Shown here: one piece after another, positions 16,344-25,104 of the stretch
How positions within the stretch are numbered: position 1 is the stretch's first letter
Layout of the letters: each line of letters begins with the position of its first letter
NCBI GenBank assembly: GCA_001804805.1
Contig: MHBH01000062.1
Span: forward strand, 1-64,000
Origin: Lentisphaerae bacterium GWF2_49_21
GTDB lineage: Bacteria; Verrucomicrobiota; Lentisphaeria; Victivallales; GWF2-50-93
Direction of reading: 5' to 3'
DNA: 64,000 nt
Notes under the pieces: model-generated
Database searches by the model: none
What the model saw: the letters and a program-made list of their open reading frames with translations, nothing else
What the model was told of the DNA's origin: nothing
Program-made: the position numbers and the translations under genes

Positions 16344-16404
16344 AAATGGAACAAACCTGATTTATGGATGTCGAATAGTTTATTAATAATGATAGGGAGC
16401 CTAC
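16344..16404 (+). promoter_or_regulatory. Shared 61-bp upstream element, copy 1
   Basis: This block contains AAATGGAACAAACCTGATTT and then ATGTCGAATAGTTTATTAA, ending GATAGGGAGC. About three quarters of the positions match a block at 17592-17652. Each lies 45-70 bp before an open reading frame, so it may be a promoter or leader module. Confidence 0.45.
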
Positions 16405-16447
16405 ATGGAAGTTGATTTATTGGAACAGTTTGGAGTCTGCTTTTCTA

Positions 16448-16678
16448 ATGGAGAGGAAAGATGAGATTGCTGAGTTGGATGCAAGAAGTAAGGAACTGGA
16501 ATCCAGAAATAGGGAGCAACCCAGGTATTCATCACAGGAACCAACTCGTCCGGCCCCGGTTGTGCCCAGGGAGGGAACGTGCATCCACTGTGGCAAGAAA
16601 ACTGCGAGCTACTGGTATTGTGACGGCGCAACGGGGGAATGCGAATGCAAGGAATGCAAAACCCCGGAGAAGATTTGA
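16448..16678 (+). CDS. Small zinc-ribbon-like protein
   Basis: A 76-residue protein with an N-terminal charged helix, a Pro-rich linker and a Cys-rich end: CIHCGKK, then YWYCDGATGECECKEC. The two CxxC-type pairs suggest a zinc ribbon. The start is uncertain: ATG 16448 gives the most natural product. It follows the 61-bp element and precedes an XRE-type regulator. I do not recognise a family. Confidence 0.5.
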   Translation: MERKDEIAELDARSKELESRNREQPRYSSQEPTRPAPVVPREGTCIHCGKKTASYWYCDGATGECECKECKTPEKI

Positions 16679-16748
16679 GTTTCACTGTCCTTGTCATCAT
16701 TCCATGCACGGGTAGATTATCAATCTGACAACATAATGGGGGTACAGA

Positions 16749-17099
16749 ATGACTCAGCAGAAATACAATTGGCCTGCAATGGTCCGGGACATACTGGAGA
16801 CCGCCTTCCTGCCGCAGGCGGATATGGCGGTGAAACTCGAAGTAAGCCAGCAGTCGATTTCCAACTGGCTCAACCACACGAGGAACCCGGGTGCGGAAAC
16901 CATACCGGCGATACTGAAGCTCGCCCAGGATACCGGACTGGACATTGACAGTTATGAACCGAATTCTGATTTTGATGGAATCGCAACCTACATGAAGAAG
17001 AACAAGGCCAGGGAACTTGTAAGGTTGTTCGATCTCTACGGCAGGATGAGCAAGACGGATAAACAGAAATTCATGAACTTCGCCCGGATGATGAAGTAG
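16749..17099 (+). CDS. XRE-family transcriptional regulator
   Basis: A 116-residue protein with a clear N-terminal helix-turn-helix (LPQADMAVKLEVSQQSISNW, about residues 21-40) that is typical of XRE/Cro regulators, and a helical C-terminal segment. It was probably carried by the mobile region and may regulate neighbouring mobile genes. GGGGGT lies about 7 bp before ATG 16749. Confidence 0.75.
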   Translation: MTQQKYNWPAMVRDILETAFLPQADMAVKLEVSQQSISNWLNHTRNPGAETIPAILKLAQDTGLDIDSYEPNSDFDGIATYMKKNKARELVRLFDLYGRMSKTDKQKFMNFARMMK

Positions 17100-17223
17100 T
17101 AGGTGGAGTTCAAGAGGCTGATCACGTTATGACAGAAACTGCATTCTATGCCATTTCCGTTGAGGAGTTCACCCCTGCAGAGCTCATTCTTTTTTTAATA
17201 CCCTCGAAAATCTTACACATAAG

Positions 17224-17497
17224 GGAACCTCTAAAAATTGGCATATGGCGCGCAACAGCAGATTATGGGGAGATGGCGAGGAAGAAATCCGCGAGCATAC
17301 CCGTAGCGGTATGTAAGCGGGTTCCTGACGCAGCCAGAACCCATAAGATGCTGTTGCCCGAAGGGTTGCGAATCTTTTGGCTTTAAAAAGGAATTGTCCT
17401 CATTCGGCGTATCGCCCTGGATACGCCTCCATTCGGAAATTCTTTTTAAATTCCAAAATCTTTCGCAACGCGCCAAATGCGAATTTTTAGAGGTTCC
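17224..17497. mobile_element. MITE with 6-bp target duplication
   Basis: A 274-bp element with terminal inverted repeats GGAACCTCTAAAAATT at both ends and a perfect direct repeat CATAAG on each side (17218-17223, 17498-17503). The inside is largely palindromic and holds no transposase, so it is non-autonomous. The parent transposon is not obvious in the window. Short open frames inside it are not treated as genes. Confidence 0.82.
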
Positions 17498-17591
17498 CAT
17501 AAGAATATCCCTATAAAGGATCACATTTTGAAGCCTGATTAAATTTCAAGATATTTTATGTTTTAAGAAATAAGCAGATTATTTTTGCAAC

Positions 17592-17652
17592 AAATGGAAC
17601 AAACCTTAATTATGGCTGTCGAATTGTTTATCAAAACGATAGGGAACTTAAA
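17592..17652 (+). promoter_or_regulatory. Shared 61-bp upstream element, copy 2
   Basis: Second copy of the block at 16344: AAATGGAACAAACCTTAATT followed by TGTCGAATTGTTTATCAAAA and GATAGGGAAC. It lies about 65 bp upstream of the small gene at 17718 and shortly before the SPFH cluster. Confidence 0.45.
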
Positions 17653-17717
17653 TTTAAAATCTGTAAAAAATTATAATTCAGGGAACTTTTCGCATTCTGC
17701 GGTGTCTTAGCATACAT

Positions 17718-18035
17718 ATGACAATATTAACACATAGCTTAAAATTTATATGCACGGGAATGTTTCATTGCTTTGGAAAGGCATTCTTCGCAGTGCTGAT
17801 CATCGTCGCCTTCACCATATTTGCCGTTGAACAAGGTTTCTGCGGTATAGATAATGCGGCTGTCGCTTCTCAACCGGTGACTAAATGTGTATGTCCCTGC
17901 CATGTCAATGTTGTTCATCAGCAATCTTTGCGAGAGCCAACTGTGAATTTGTTGCCTGAAGATATTATTTCCAGTATGAATCAAGATGTAAAACCCCCTC
18001 TTGCCACAGATATCTTTCGACCTCCTATTGCCTGA
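17718..18035 (+). CDS. Small exported protein with CxCPCH motif
   Basis: A 105-residue protein with a hydrophobic signal-like or anchor segment (about residues 18-40) and a single CVCPCHVN motif near residue 60, suggestive of metal binding. The tail is Pro-rich. No strong ribosome site precedes ATG 17718, so the start is tentative. The CxCxxH pattern and its position before the metal-linked SPFH operon suggest a metal-related role, by context only. Confidence 0.5.
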   Translation: MTILTHSLKFICTGMFHCFGKAFFAVLIIVAFTIFAVEQGFCGIDNAAVASQPVTKCVCPCHVNVVHQQSLREPTVNLLPEDIISSMNQDVKPPLATDIFRPPIA

Positions 18036-18279
18036 ATCTCCTCCCATTATGCACCAATCGGTCCGTTTCATTCTTGTTTTTGAACGGTCGTGATCGGTCG
18101 CTTGACGGAGTTTTCCTGTCTGTTCTCGGCATTCTAAACTTTAACGAATAATTCACAAGTTGAAATTCTATGCGTGTTTACAGTTTTAACAATATTTCTC
18201 AAGGTCAGGCCTGCGCATTTTCGCGGCGAAGTGTAGGGGGAACCATGTCACAAACACCAAACAAGAAAAGAGCATCCGA

Positions 18280-20268
18280 ATGAAGGATTATGTAAAAATT
18301 GCAGGAATTCTCGCTGGCGTTATTGCTTTGACTGGTTTCCTGGTCTTTTTCTCCTGGAAATTCAAAAAGAACGAGGACATAGGCCAAACGGCATCAGGTC
18401 GGCAATTGGGTGATGACGTGGTCGCCACATATGCCGGCGGGGAAATCACTGCCCAGGAACTCCGGACCTACATCAACAAGATGACATTGAGATACGGGCA
18501 ACATGAAGTCTGCGAAAAGCATAACTATGAACACGGCAAGTGTGATCCGTCAGAGAAATGCGAGACACATCCCCTGGACTCTGCAGACTCCTATCGCCTC
18601 CTGCTACGCTACCTGATAATAGACAAGATGACTGACAGATGGATTCGAGAGAAGGGCATGCTGGCGCGCGAGGACGTGACTCATCGGCTCAAACATCTGG
18701 TGGAGGAGATCAACCTCGGTTCTCTTAGCGGAAAGATGCACTCCGAACAGCTCAAACCCGACCGTTTGGAAATGCAGCAGTACTACGAGAGCCATAAGGA
18801 AGAGTACCAGAACCGTCAGTTTGCAGACGTGGAGAAGGAGATTGAGAAGCTATTGATCGCCCAGAAGCAGGCTGACTACATCCCAAAGTATATCGAGGAA
18901 CTTAAAAAGAACGCCGTGATCGAAAGAAACTATGAACTGCTTAAGATACCAGAACCCACGGATGCCGAGATCAGGAACTACTATGAAGAAAACCTCAAGG
19001 AATACGTTCGAGCCGAAGCGGTCAGCGCCCAGTACATGACATTCCAGATCGGAGGGAATGAGAAGGTTGCCCGCGAAAAGGCCGAGAAGGCGCTGTCCAA
19101 GGTTCGTGCCGGAGGCGAGTTCGGGAAGGTTGCGGAGGAACTGGGTGTGACGGCCTCGACAACGGAATATCTTGAAAAGGGTAAGACCTCCAGCAAAAGC
19201 GCCAAATTCCTGGAAACGGTGTTTCGCTATCAGCGCGGAGAAGTGACCCCGGTTTTCAAGGATGGCGAGACCCTTTGCATTGCCCGTATCGCGGATCTTG
19301 TCGGCTCCGGGCAAAGGACTCTTGACACCGTGCGCGGAGACGTCAAGTCGAAGGTTTATCTGAAGAAGGAACGTGCAAAAATGGAAGAGAACAAGTACGA
19401 AGCGCTTTTCTCAGTGCATGGCAAACGCTTCACGGTGCAGGAGTTCATGCGGGAATTCGATGAGCTTCCGGCTGAGTACAAGACGCAATTTGCCTCGTTC
19501 GATGCCAAGAAGAATCTCCTTGATCAGATGGTCGTCAAGGAACTGCTGATGGAAAAGGGAGAGGACCAGGTGCAGGACAAACAGGAAAAAGAATATCGCG
19601 AGGATGCTAAAAGAAACGCGCTGGAACAGATGTTGCACAAGGAGGAAGTCGACGAAAAAATATCTATTCCCGACAATGAGGTCAAGGAGTTCTACGAAAA
19701 GAACAAGGAACTCCTGCAAGAACCGACCAAGGCGAAGGTAAGCTTTATCCGTGTCACCATCGGTTCCAGCGATGACGAGCGTAAAAAAGCCAAGGAAACT
19801 ATTGAGAAGGCCCAGGACAGCTTGCGGTCAGGGACGGATTTTGCCACCGTCGCCAAGAAATTCTCAGATGATTGGAGCGCATCACAGGGGGGCGAGATTG
19901 ACCAGTGGATCTATGAAGGGGCGAGCCGTCTCGCGGAATATGCCGAGCACGGTTTCCATGAGTATGTATTCGCCCTCAAACCAGGTGAAACAAGTAATTT
20001 CTTCGAGTTTCAGAACTATTACATGATCGTGAAACTCCGCGAGAGAGAGGATGCCCGTCCACAGACATTGGATGAGGCAAAACCGAATATCGTCAAATAT
20101 CTGAATGCTTCCCGGCACGAAGAACGTACGCTCCAGATGGAGAACGAGCTCATGGAGAAATCGGAGCTGGTCATCAGGGACTCTGTCCTGAGCCGGTTAT
20201 TCTCTGCCGAATCTAAAGGGCATAGCGGCGAGCCCCGCTTGCAGAAGGAATCACGACATAATCACTGA
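18280..20268 (+). CDS. Membrane-anchored PpiD/SurA-type peptidyl-prolyl isomerase with Cys/His loop
   Basis: A 662-residue periplasmic chaperone with one N-terminal transmembrane helix (about 7-27) and two parvulin-like regions (about 225-345 and 480-615), the second the more complete (KAKVSFIRVT, FSDDWSASQGG, FALKPGE). Parvulins assist outer-membrane protein folding. Unusual here is a loop at residues 75-97 with H75, C78, H81, H85, C88, C94 and H97, which looks like a metal-binding or redox site. It is the first gene of the plus-strand SPFH operon and is followed after 58 bp by the CDF-SPFH fusion. Confidence 0.86.
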   Translation: MKDYVKIAGILAGVIALTGFLVFFSWKFKKNEDIGQTASGRQLGDDVVATYAGGEITAQELRTYINKMTLRYGQHEVCEKHNYEHGKCDPSEKCETHPLDSADSYRLLLRYLIIDKMTDRWIREKGMLAREDVTHRLKHLVEEINLGSLSGKMHSEQLKPDRLEMQQYYESHKEEYQNRQFADVEKEIEKLLIAQKQADYIPKYIEELKKNAVIERNYELLKIPEPTDAEIRNYYEENLKEYVRAEAVSAQYMTFQIGGNEKVAREKAEKALSKVRAGGEFGKVAEELGVTASTTEYLEKGKTSSKSAKFLETVFRYQRGEVTPVFKDGETLCIARIADLVGSGQRTLDTVRGDVKSKVYLKKERAKMEENKYEALFSVHGKRFTVQEFMREFDELPAEYKTQFASFDAKKNLLDQMVVKELLMEKGEDQVQDKQEKEYREDAKRNALEQMLHKEEVDEKISIPDNEVKEFYEKNKELLQEPTKAKVSFIRVTIGSSDDERKKAKETIEKAQDSLRSGTDFATVAKKFSDDWSASQGGEIDQWIYEGASRLAEYAEHGFHEYVFALKPGETSNFFEFQNYYMIVKLREREDARPQTLDEAKPNIVKYLNASRHEERTLQMENELMEKSELVIRDSVLSRLFSAESKGHSGEPRLQKESRHNH

Positions 20269-20280
20269 GAATACACGCAA

Positions 20281-20329
20281 ATGAATATTAAGGAGGTACG
20301 CACGTGAATATTATGGAGACACTCACATG
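20281..20329 (+). promoter_or_regulatory. Triplicated 23-bp translation-start region
   Basis: Start-like triplets ATGAATATT (20281), GTGAATATT (20304) and ATGAATAGA (20327) are spaced by exactly 23 bp, each later one preceded by a GGAG-containing leader. The first two frames are not in phase with the gene. It appears to be a tandem duplication of the ribosome-binding region of the CDF-SPFH gene. Confidence 0.6.
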
Positions 20330-21856
20330 AATAGAAAACAGCAGACGGTACTCATAACCCTTGGCGCGAACGGCATTCTAATCGCGTTGCGGTTTATCCT
20401 GGCTTTTGTTTCCGGGAGCATTGCGCTGAAGGCCAATGCCTGGCATTCGGTCGCTGACTTGGTGGTGATGGGAATCGTCTATCTGGGCCTGCTTTTTGCA
20501 ACCCGGCAGGACGAGCGCTACAAGTGGCTCATCGGTCGCACGGAGAACATCGTCGCCATAATCGTGGCTTTGTTTATTTCGTATATGGGATTTGAACTCT
20601 TCTATGAGGCGATTGCCGGCGAGGCGATAGAATTGCGGTACGTGGCATGGGCCTCGTTGGGGGCATTCCTTGGAGTTTGCATCACCTATTTCATGGGACG
20701 CTATCTGCTATATGTCGGAAATCAGGAGAAGTCCCCGAGCCTGATCGCCGCCGGCTATCACGCGCGGATGGACATGCTCTGCTCCAGCGCCGTCCTCATC
20801 GGACTTACTGGTTCGATCTTTGGAATGACTGGGTTGGACAAGGTCGCCGCAACGATCGTTGTAATCTTTATCTTTGTGGCTTCCCTCGAGATCCTCATGG
20901 TAAACGTGAAGGCGATGCGGTCTAATGCCGATGTGGTGCCTGACGAAGGATTCGAACATGGACATAGCAGGATCGGCTGGCTTGTAACTGTCGGTTTGTT
21001 GCTCGTGGCAGGTTATTTCGCCTCAGGCCTCTATTCCGTGCGTCCCGGCGAGCAGGCCGTCGTACGGCAATTTGGCAGGATTTCCAGCGTAGCGGCGGTG
21101 CCTGGACTTCATTACCGCTGGCCATATCCGGTGGAGCGTGTTGACATCGTACCTGCCGCACGCGTGCAGCTTGTAACCACAGATCAAAAGTTACTGTTGA
21201 CTGGTGATGAGAACCTCATCGAAGTCGCCATTACGGTACACTACCGGGTCAAGGACGCGGCCCTGTTCCTCCTCAACGTCACTGATCCGGAACAGGTCGT
21301 AAGGAACGCGGCCGAATCGAGCGTCCGCTCAGTGGTCGGACGCAACGCTATCGATCTTCTTCTTGCCGAGGGAAGGAGTAAGCTCCAGGAGGAAACCCAA
21401 CAGGCGATCAGCATAGAATTAGACAGCAACCGGGTCGGACTGGAAGTGACAGGCGTCCTCATTCGCTACCTCGCTCCGCCTGACGAAGTCAAGGCCGCCT
21501 TCCAGGACGTCGCCAGTGCCCGGGAAGACCGGATCACCTACATCAACGAGGGGCATTCCTTCTACAATGCACTGGTTCCGAAAGCCAGGGGAGAGGCGGC
21601 GGAGAATCTTCTCTCGGCAGCTGCGTACAAGACAGAGAAAATCGACAGCGCAGAAGGAGAAGCGACACGTTTCCTGAAGAGGACCGAAGAATATGCGCAG
21701 GCGCGTGAGATTACCCGGACTCGTCTGTATCTTGAAGCGATGGAGAAGGTGCTTCCGGGCGTAAAGAAGTGCCTGATGGGAGCAGGCACGGAAATTGATG
21801 GGACTGACCTGTGGTTCACGGGACCATATGCGGAAGCCCCATTTATAAAGAAATAA
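20327..21856 (+). CDS. Cation diffusion facilitator core fused to HflK-like SPFH domain
   Basis: A 509-residue inner-membrane fusion. Residues 1-195 are a CDF-type membrane core with six hydrophobic helices; the metal-site pairs H40xxxD44 (TM2) and H145xxxD149 (TM5) are both present, as in zinc-type CDF proteins. The normal CDF cytosolic C-terminal domain is absent. Instead a further helix (about 217-234) leads into an SPFH/band-7 domain (SVRPGEQAVVRQFG onward) and a helical region ending near 495, as in HflK. I infer a zinc or cadmium/iron exporter tied to an SPFH scaffold. HflC- and HflK-like genes follow immediately. Confidence 0.9.
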   Translation: MNRKQQTVLITLGANGILIALRFILAFVSGSIALKANAWHSVADLVVMGIVYLGLLFATRQDERYKWLIGRTENIVAIIVALFISYMGFELFYEAIAGEAIELRYVAWASLGAFLGVCITYFMGRYLLYVGNQEKSPSLIAAGYHARMDMLCSSAVLIGLTGSIFGMTGLDKVAATIVVIFIFVASLEILMVNVKAMRSNADVVPDEGFEHGHSRIGWLVTVGLLLVAGYFASGLYSVRPGEQAVVRQFGRISSVAAVPGLHYRWPYPVERVDIVPAARVQLVTTDQKLLLTGDENLIEVAITVHYRVKDAALFLLNVTDPEQVVRNAAESSVRSVVGRNAIDLLLAEGRSKLQEETQQAISIELDSNRVGLEVTGVLIRYLAPPDEVKAAFQDVASAREDRITYINEGHSFYNALVPKARGEAAENLLSAAAYKTEKIDSAEGEATRFLKRTEEYAQAREITRTRLYLEAMEKVLPGVKKCLMGAGTEIDGTDLWFTGPYAEAPFIKK

Positions 21857-21894
21857 TATATAAATTCAAACAGAAATTTAAGGAGAATATGACT

Positions 21895-22836
21895 ATGACG
21901 ACAAGGTACGGATGGGTGAAATGGGTGGTGATACTTGGATTCCTTACGGTGGTTCTCGTTGTAAGCAATCTCGTCATGTTCGTCGTCGACACGACGGAGT
22001 ATGCAGTTGTCACCCAGTTTGGAAGAGTTGTGCAGACGATACTGAAGCCAGGGCTTTACTGGAAACTGCCTGAACCGATCCAGACCGTGCAGCGCTACGA
22101 CAACCGCATGCAGATCTATGAGGCAGGACAGGTTGAGTTCCTTACCAAGGACAAGAAAAGCGTTCTCACGGACTTTTACGGCTCATGGAAGATCAAGGAC
22201 CCGCTGGAGTTTATGAAAGCGGTCAAAGACAAGGTCGGTGCGGAGGGAAGGCTTTCGGACGTATTCAGCTCCACGCTCGGTATGCAGTTCGGGCGTTTCG
22301 ACCTGAGCGACCTGGTAAACACAAATGCAGCACAGATGAAACTGCACGACATGCTGACCCAGGTTACACTGGAATGCAACAGGAAGGCCGCCGAGTACGG
22401 GATCGAGGTCGTCAATGTCGAGCTGCGGACTCTGAACTTCCCGGAAAAGAACAGGCTTTCCGTGTTCGGTCGGATGAAAGCGGAACGCGAACAGATCGCC
22501 CGCAAGTACAGATCCGAGGGCAGCGAGGAGGCTGCAAAGCTCCGCGCCGAGGCCAAGAAGGAGGAAAAGCAGATTCTTTCCCAGGCATATAAGAATGCCG
22601 AGATACTCCGTGGAGAAGGTGATGCGGAGTCGATCCGCGTCTATGCCCAGGCATTCCAGAAAGATCCTGAGTTCTACAAGTTTGTACGAACTCTGGCGGT
22701 GTACGACAAAATCATCGACGACAAGACCACGGTTGTGTTCCCAGCCGATTCCGACCTTCTGCGGTTCCTCGGACAAAAACAACAGTCCGCCGCAAAGCCT
22801 GAAACCTCAATGAAGGAGAAGGATGGTGTAAAATGA
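21895..22836 (+). CDS. HflC-like SPFH protein
   Basis: A 313-residue SPFH/band-7 protein with one N-terminal membrane helix (about 10-31), an SPFH domain (TEYAVVTQFGRVVQ onward) and a C-terminal coiled-coil region rich in RAEAKKEE-type heptads. It is closest in layout to HflC, which with HflK forms a large cage around the FtsH protease in E. coli. ATG 21895 is preferred over ATG 21889 because AGGAG then lies 9 bp upstream. It overlaps the next gene by 4 bp (ATGA). Confidence 0.92.
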   Translation: MTTRYGWVKWVVILGFLTVVLVVSNLVMFVVDTTEYAVVTQFGRVVQTILKPGLYWKLPEPIQTVQRYDNRMQIYEAGQVEFLTKDKKSVLTDFYGSWKIKDPLEFMKAVKDKVGAEGRLSDVFSSTLGMQFGRFDLSDLVNTNAAQMKLHDMLTQVTLECNRKAAEYGIEVVNVELRTLNFPEKNRLSVFGRMKAEREQIARKYRSEGSEEAAKLRAEAKKEEKQILSQAYKNAEILRGEGDAESIRVYAQAFQKDPEFYKFVRTLAVYDKIIDDKTTVVFPADSDLLRFLGQKQQSAAKPETSMKEKDGVK

Positions 22837-23816
22837 ATGAACAACCCGGAAATCCGCTGGACGACATTACGGAAGCGTTCCGGCACCTCCACCTCGGGAT
22901 CGTGCTGCCATCGGTTCTGCTGGGGATTCTATGTATCTACGGCATGACCGGCTTCTATATTGTCAAGCCAGGCGAACAGGGCGTTGTCCGCCGCTTCGGA
23001 CAGGTCATTCGCACTACTGAGCCAGGTGCGCACTATCGATTGCCCCGGCCAATTGAATCCGTCGAGGTTGTGACGGTCGGCGAGGTGCGCCGTGCAGAGA
23101 TCGGGATGTTGCTGCCGGAGCATAGGCACGCTTCCTTCATGCCTGAGAAAATCCAACTCCTGACAGGGGACGAGAACTTGATCAACGTAGAGGCGGTCGT
23201 CCAGTACAAGGTCAAGGACGCGGCGCGATACCTCTATAGCGTTAACTTCAGCGAGGAACGATTATTGCACAACGCCGTAGTGGCGGCCCTGGTGGAACTC
23301 ATTGGCCAAGTCGGGGTGGATGATATCCTGACCACTGAAAAGGTGGCGGCCCAAGGAAAAATACTCTGGAAGGCGCAGAAAGTACTGGACTTATACGACA
23401 GCGGACTCCAGATAACCGGATTCAACATCAAGGGCATTGTCCCACCTACTGAGGTGGCCGACGCTTTTCGCGACGTGATAACGGCCCGGGTGGACAAGGA
23501 ACAGTCCATTAATCAAGCAAAAGGATATAGCAACAGCGTAATCCCCGAAGCCAGAGGAAAGGCGCGGGAGCGGGTCAGTGAAGCGGAGGGTTATCGTACC
23601 GAAGTCGTCAATCGGGCAAAGGGTGACGCGATGCGCTTCGAGTCGATGTTGACCGAGTACCAGAAGGACGTCAAGATTTACTCGGAAGATGTAACACGCT
23701 ATCGCCTTTACCTGGAAACGATGGAAACGGTGCTCCCTCGCGTGAGCAAGTATGTATTAGGGGAGGAAACCAAGGGGAAGAGCAAGGTCAACCTAAAGTT
23801 CTTCAACCGCCAATAG
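22833..23816 (+). CDS. HflK-like SPFH protein
   Basis: A 327-residue SPFH protein with one N-terminal helix (about 22-43), then YIVKPGEQGVVRRFGQV, the HflK-type segment LLTGDENLINVEAVVQYKVKD, and a coiled-coil region with repeated glutamates. It completes the K-C-K trio with the two preceding genes. FtsH, the usual partner, is not in the window. ATG 22833 overlaps the HflC stop codon. Confidence 0.92.
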   Translation: MNEQPGNPLDDITEAFRHLHLGIVLPSVLLGILCIYGMTGFYIVKPGEQGVVRRFGQVIRTTEPGAHYRLPRPIESVEVVTVGEVRRAEIGMLLPEHRHASFMPEKIQLLTGDENLINVEAVVQYKVKDAARYLYSVNFSEERLLHNAVVAALVELIGQVGVDDILTTEKVAAQGKILWKAQKVLDLYDSGLQITGFNIKGIVPPTEVADAFRDVITARVDKEQSINQAKGYSNSVIPEARGKARERVSEAEGYRTEVVNRAKGDAMRFESMLTEYQKDVKIYSEDVTRYRLYLETMETVLPRVSKYVLGEETKGKSKVNLKFFNRQ

Positions 23817-23828
23817 GATGGCATTACG

Positions 23829-23990
23829 ATGATCCAGATTCTACGAACGCTTTCTATCTGTTTCTCCGTGCTTGCAGCAGCCATCGCGGTGATAGTGCTG
23901 GTGCGGACGTACATTTTGCTTGTTCGAATCAAGAAACAGTCAAAAGTCCAGAAACACGTAAATCCGGAAGGGGGTGATGTTAATGGATAA
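23829..23990 (+). CDS. Small membrane protein 1 (53 residues)
   Basis: A 53-residue protein with one transmembrane helix (about 8-32) and a basic cytoplasmic tail. It starts 13 bp after the HflK stop. The stop overlaps the next small gene. No family is recognised; the position suggests a subunit or small regulator of the SPFH complex. Confidence 0.6.
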   Translation: MIQILRTLSICFSVLAAAIAVIVLVRTYILLVRIKKQSKVQKHVNPEGGDVNG

Positions 23991-24138
23991 AGTTGGAGCG
24001 ATTCTAATCAGCATAGCAACCCTGATAGTTTCGGTCGGGATGCTTTTGGTTCTGCTCCGGGCAGGAGGATTGATAGATGCGCTTTCGAAGGCTCTTGGAG
24101 GCAAGCGCAACAGTGAGACAGAAAAGAAACAAAACTGA
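23983..24138 (+). CDS. Small membrane protein 2 (51 residues)
   Basis: A 51-residue protein with one hydrophobic helix (about 5-28) and a basic tail, overlapping the previous gene by 8 bp; a GGGGGTG ribosome site lies upstream. Its helix region resembles that of the third small protein (both have an Ile-Ala/Gly-Thr-Leu pattern and a V-L-L segment), so the two are likely paralogues. Confidence 0.62.
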   Translation: MDKVGAILISIATLIVSVGMLLVLLRAGGLIDALSKALGGKRNSETEKKQN

Positions 24139-24161
24139 ACTTTGTAAAAGGAGAATATATC

Positions 24162-24293
24162 ATGTCGAACATTTCGGAAATACTCAATAGCATTGGAACT
24201 TTGCTTGTTGCCATCGGCGCTGTAGTGGTCCTTCTCAAGACCAGCACGCTCATCACTGTTCTCTCAGAGCGGATAAAAGAGTGGAAAGACTAA
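24162..24293 (+). CDS. Small membrane protein 3 (43 residues)
   Basis: A 43-residue protein with one hydrophobic helix (about 8-28) and the pattern SIGTLLVAIGAVVVLLKTS. A clear AAAGGAG lies 9 bp before ATG 24162. It is the last of three consecutive tiny membrane proteins behind the SPFH trio. Confidence 0.62.
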   Translation: MSNISEILNSIGTLLVAIGAVVVLLKTSTLITVLSERIKEWKD

Positions 24294-24521
24294 TCCGCAC
24301 CGGAGAATGAGACAGCCGCGTTTCCACAGTGAACTGCAGACGGTATGGGAGCATTCCTTCTGCCACTGTGGGTCGCAGCGTTCTTAGAATAATACATGAC
24401 ATCCAGGAGGGAAACGGAGGTTATAGTTTTTCTCGCAAGGGGAAATGAAGCAATCGGCATTAATAAATTTTCTTCATCATATAATATTGAGGAAGAATAT
24501 AACATTGCAGAAAGGAATCTA

Positions 24522-24827
24522 ATGAAAGAAAAGCATCAGATAGAGAAAGAAAAACAACTATCATTGAACCAGGATACGATCAGGAGCAAAATTTTCATCT
24601 GCCCAGCCAAGGAAGATGCGCAGAAAGTATTTCTTGCAGGAACCTTCAACAATTGGGCGCTGATGCCAATGACAAGGCTAAAGAGCTGTTTCCATGCAAT
24701 TCTAAGACTTAAGCCTGGTGAATATCAGTACAAATTCGTTGTTGACGGAAAATGGCTTGAAGATCCTGAGGCCAAATCCGTGCAGAATGTCTTTGGTACT
24801 GCAAATAGCATCGTCTCGGTTGATTGA
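24522..24827 (+). CDS. CBM48 (AMPK-type) domain protein
   Basis: About 101 residues: a short charged N-terminus and a single CBM48 domain with VFLAGTFNNWALMPM and EYQYKFVVDGKW motifs, ending near its last strand. It has no enzyme domain. ATG 24522 has AAGGA upstream; an alternative ATG at 24396 would add 42 residues with no clear role. It is a second CBM48-only gene besides 2197, but without a membrane helix. Its link to the SPFH operon is positional. Confidence 0.78.
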   Translation: MKEKHQIEKEKQLSLNQDTIRSKIFICPAKEDAQKVFLAGTFNNWALMPMTRLKSCFHAILRLKPGEYQYKFVVDGKWLEDPEAKSVQNVFGTANSIVSVD

Positions 24828-25104
24828 GTAAGTATTTTAATTGGGCAGATGACATTGCAGCTGAACGGAGTCAGTTTTATACGGATTACAGCAAGGTTCA
24901 AGATAAAAGGCATTGACTGCACGGAGGAAATCAACTAAGAAAACAGAGCAACTGGCCGATAAAAGAGGAAATAATGCTGTCATGAGCATGAATTCCACCA
25001 ATATCTCATATTATCCTTTTTCGGTCTCGATAGTATGGAACATATTGGTTTGCAAGCTGTCTATATTGATAGTTTTTAAACTTTAAGCAAAAGGATGGAT
25101 CATC

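Noticed and set aside
17129-17386. 85-codon open frame across the MITE left end
   Set aside because: It crosses the inverted repeat and has no ribosome site or family match.
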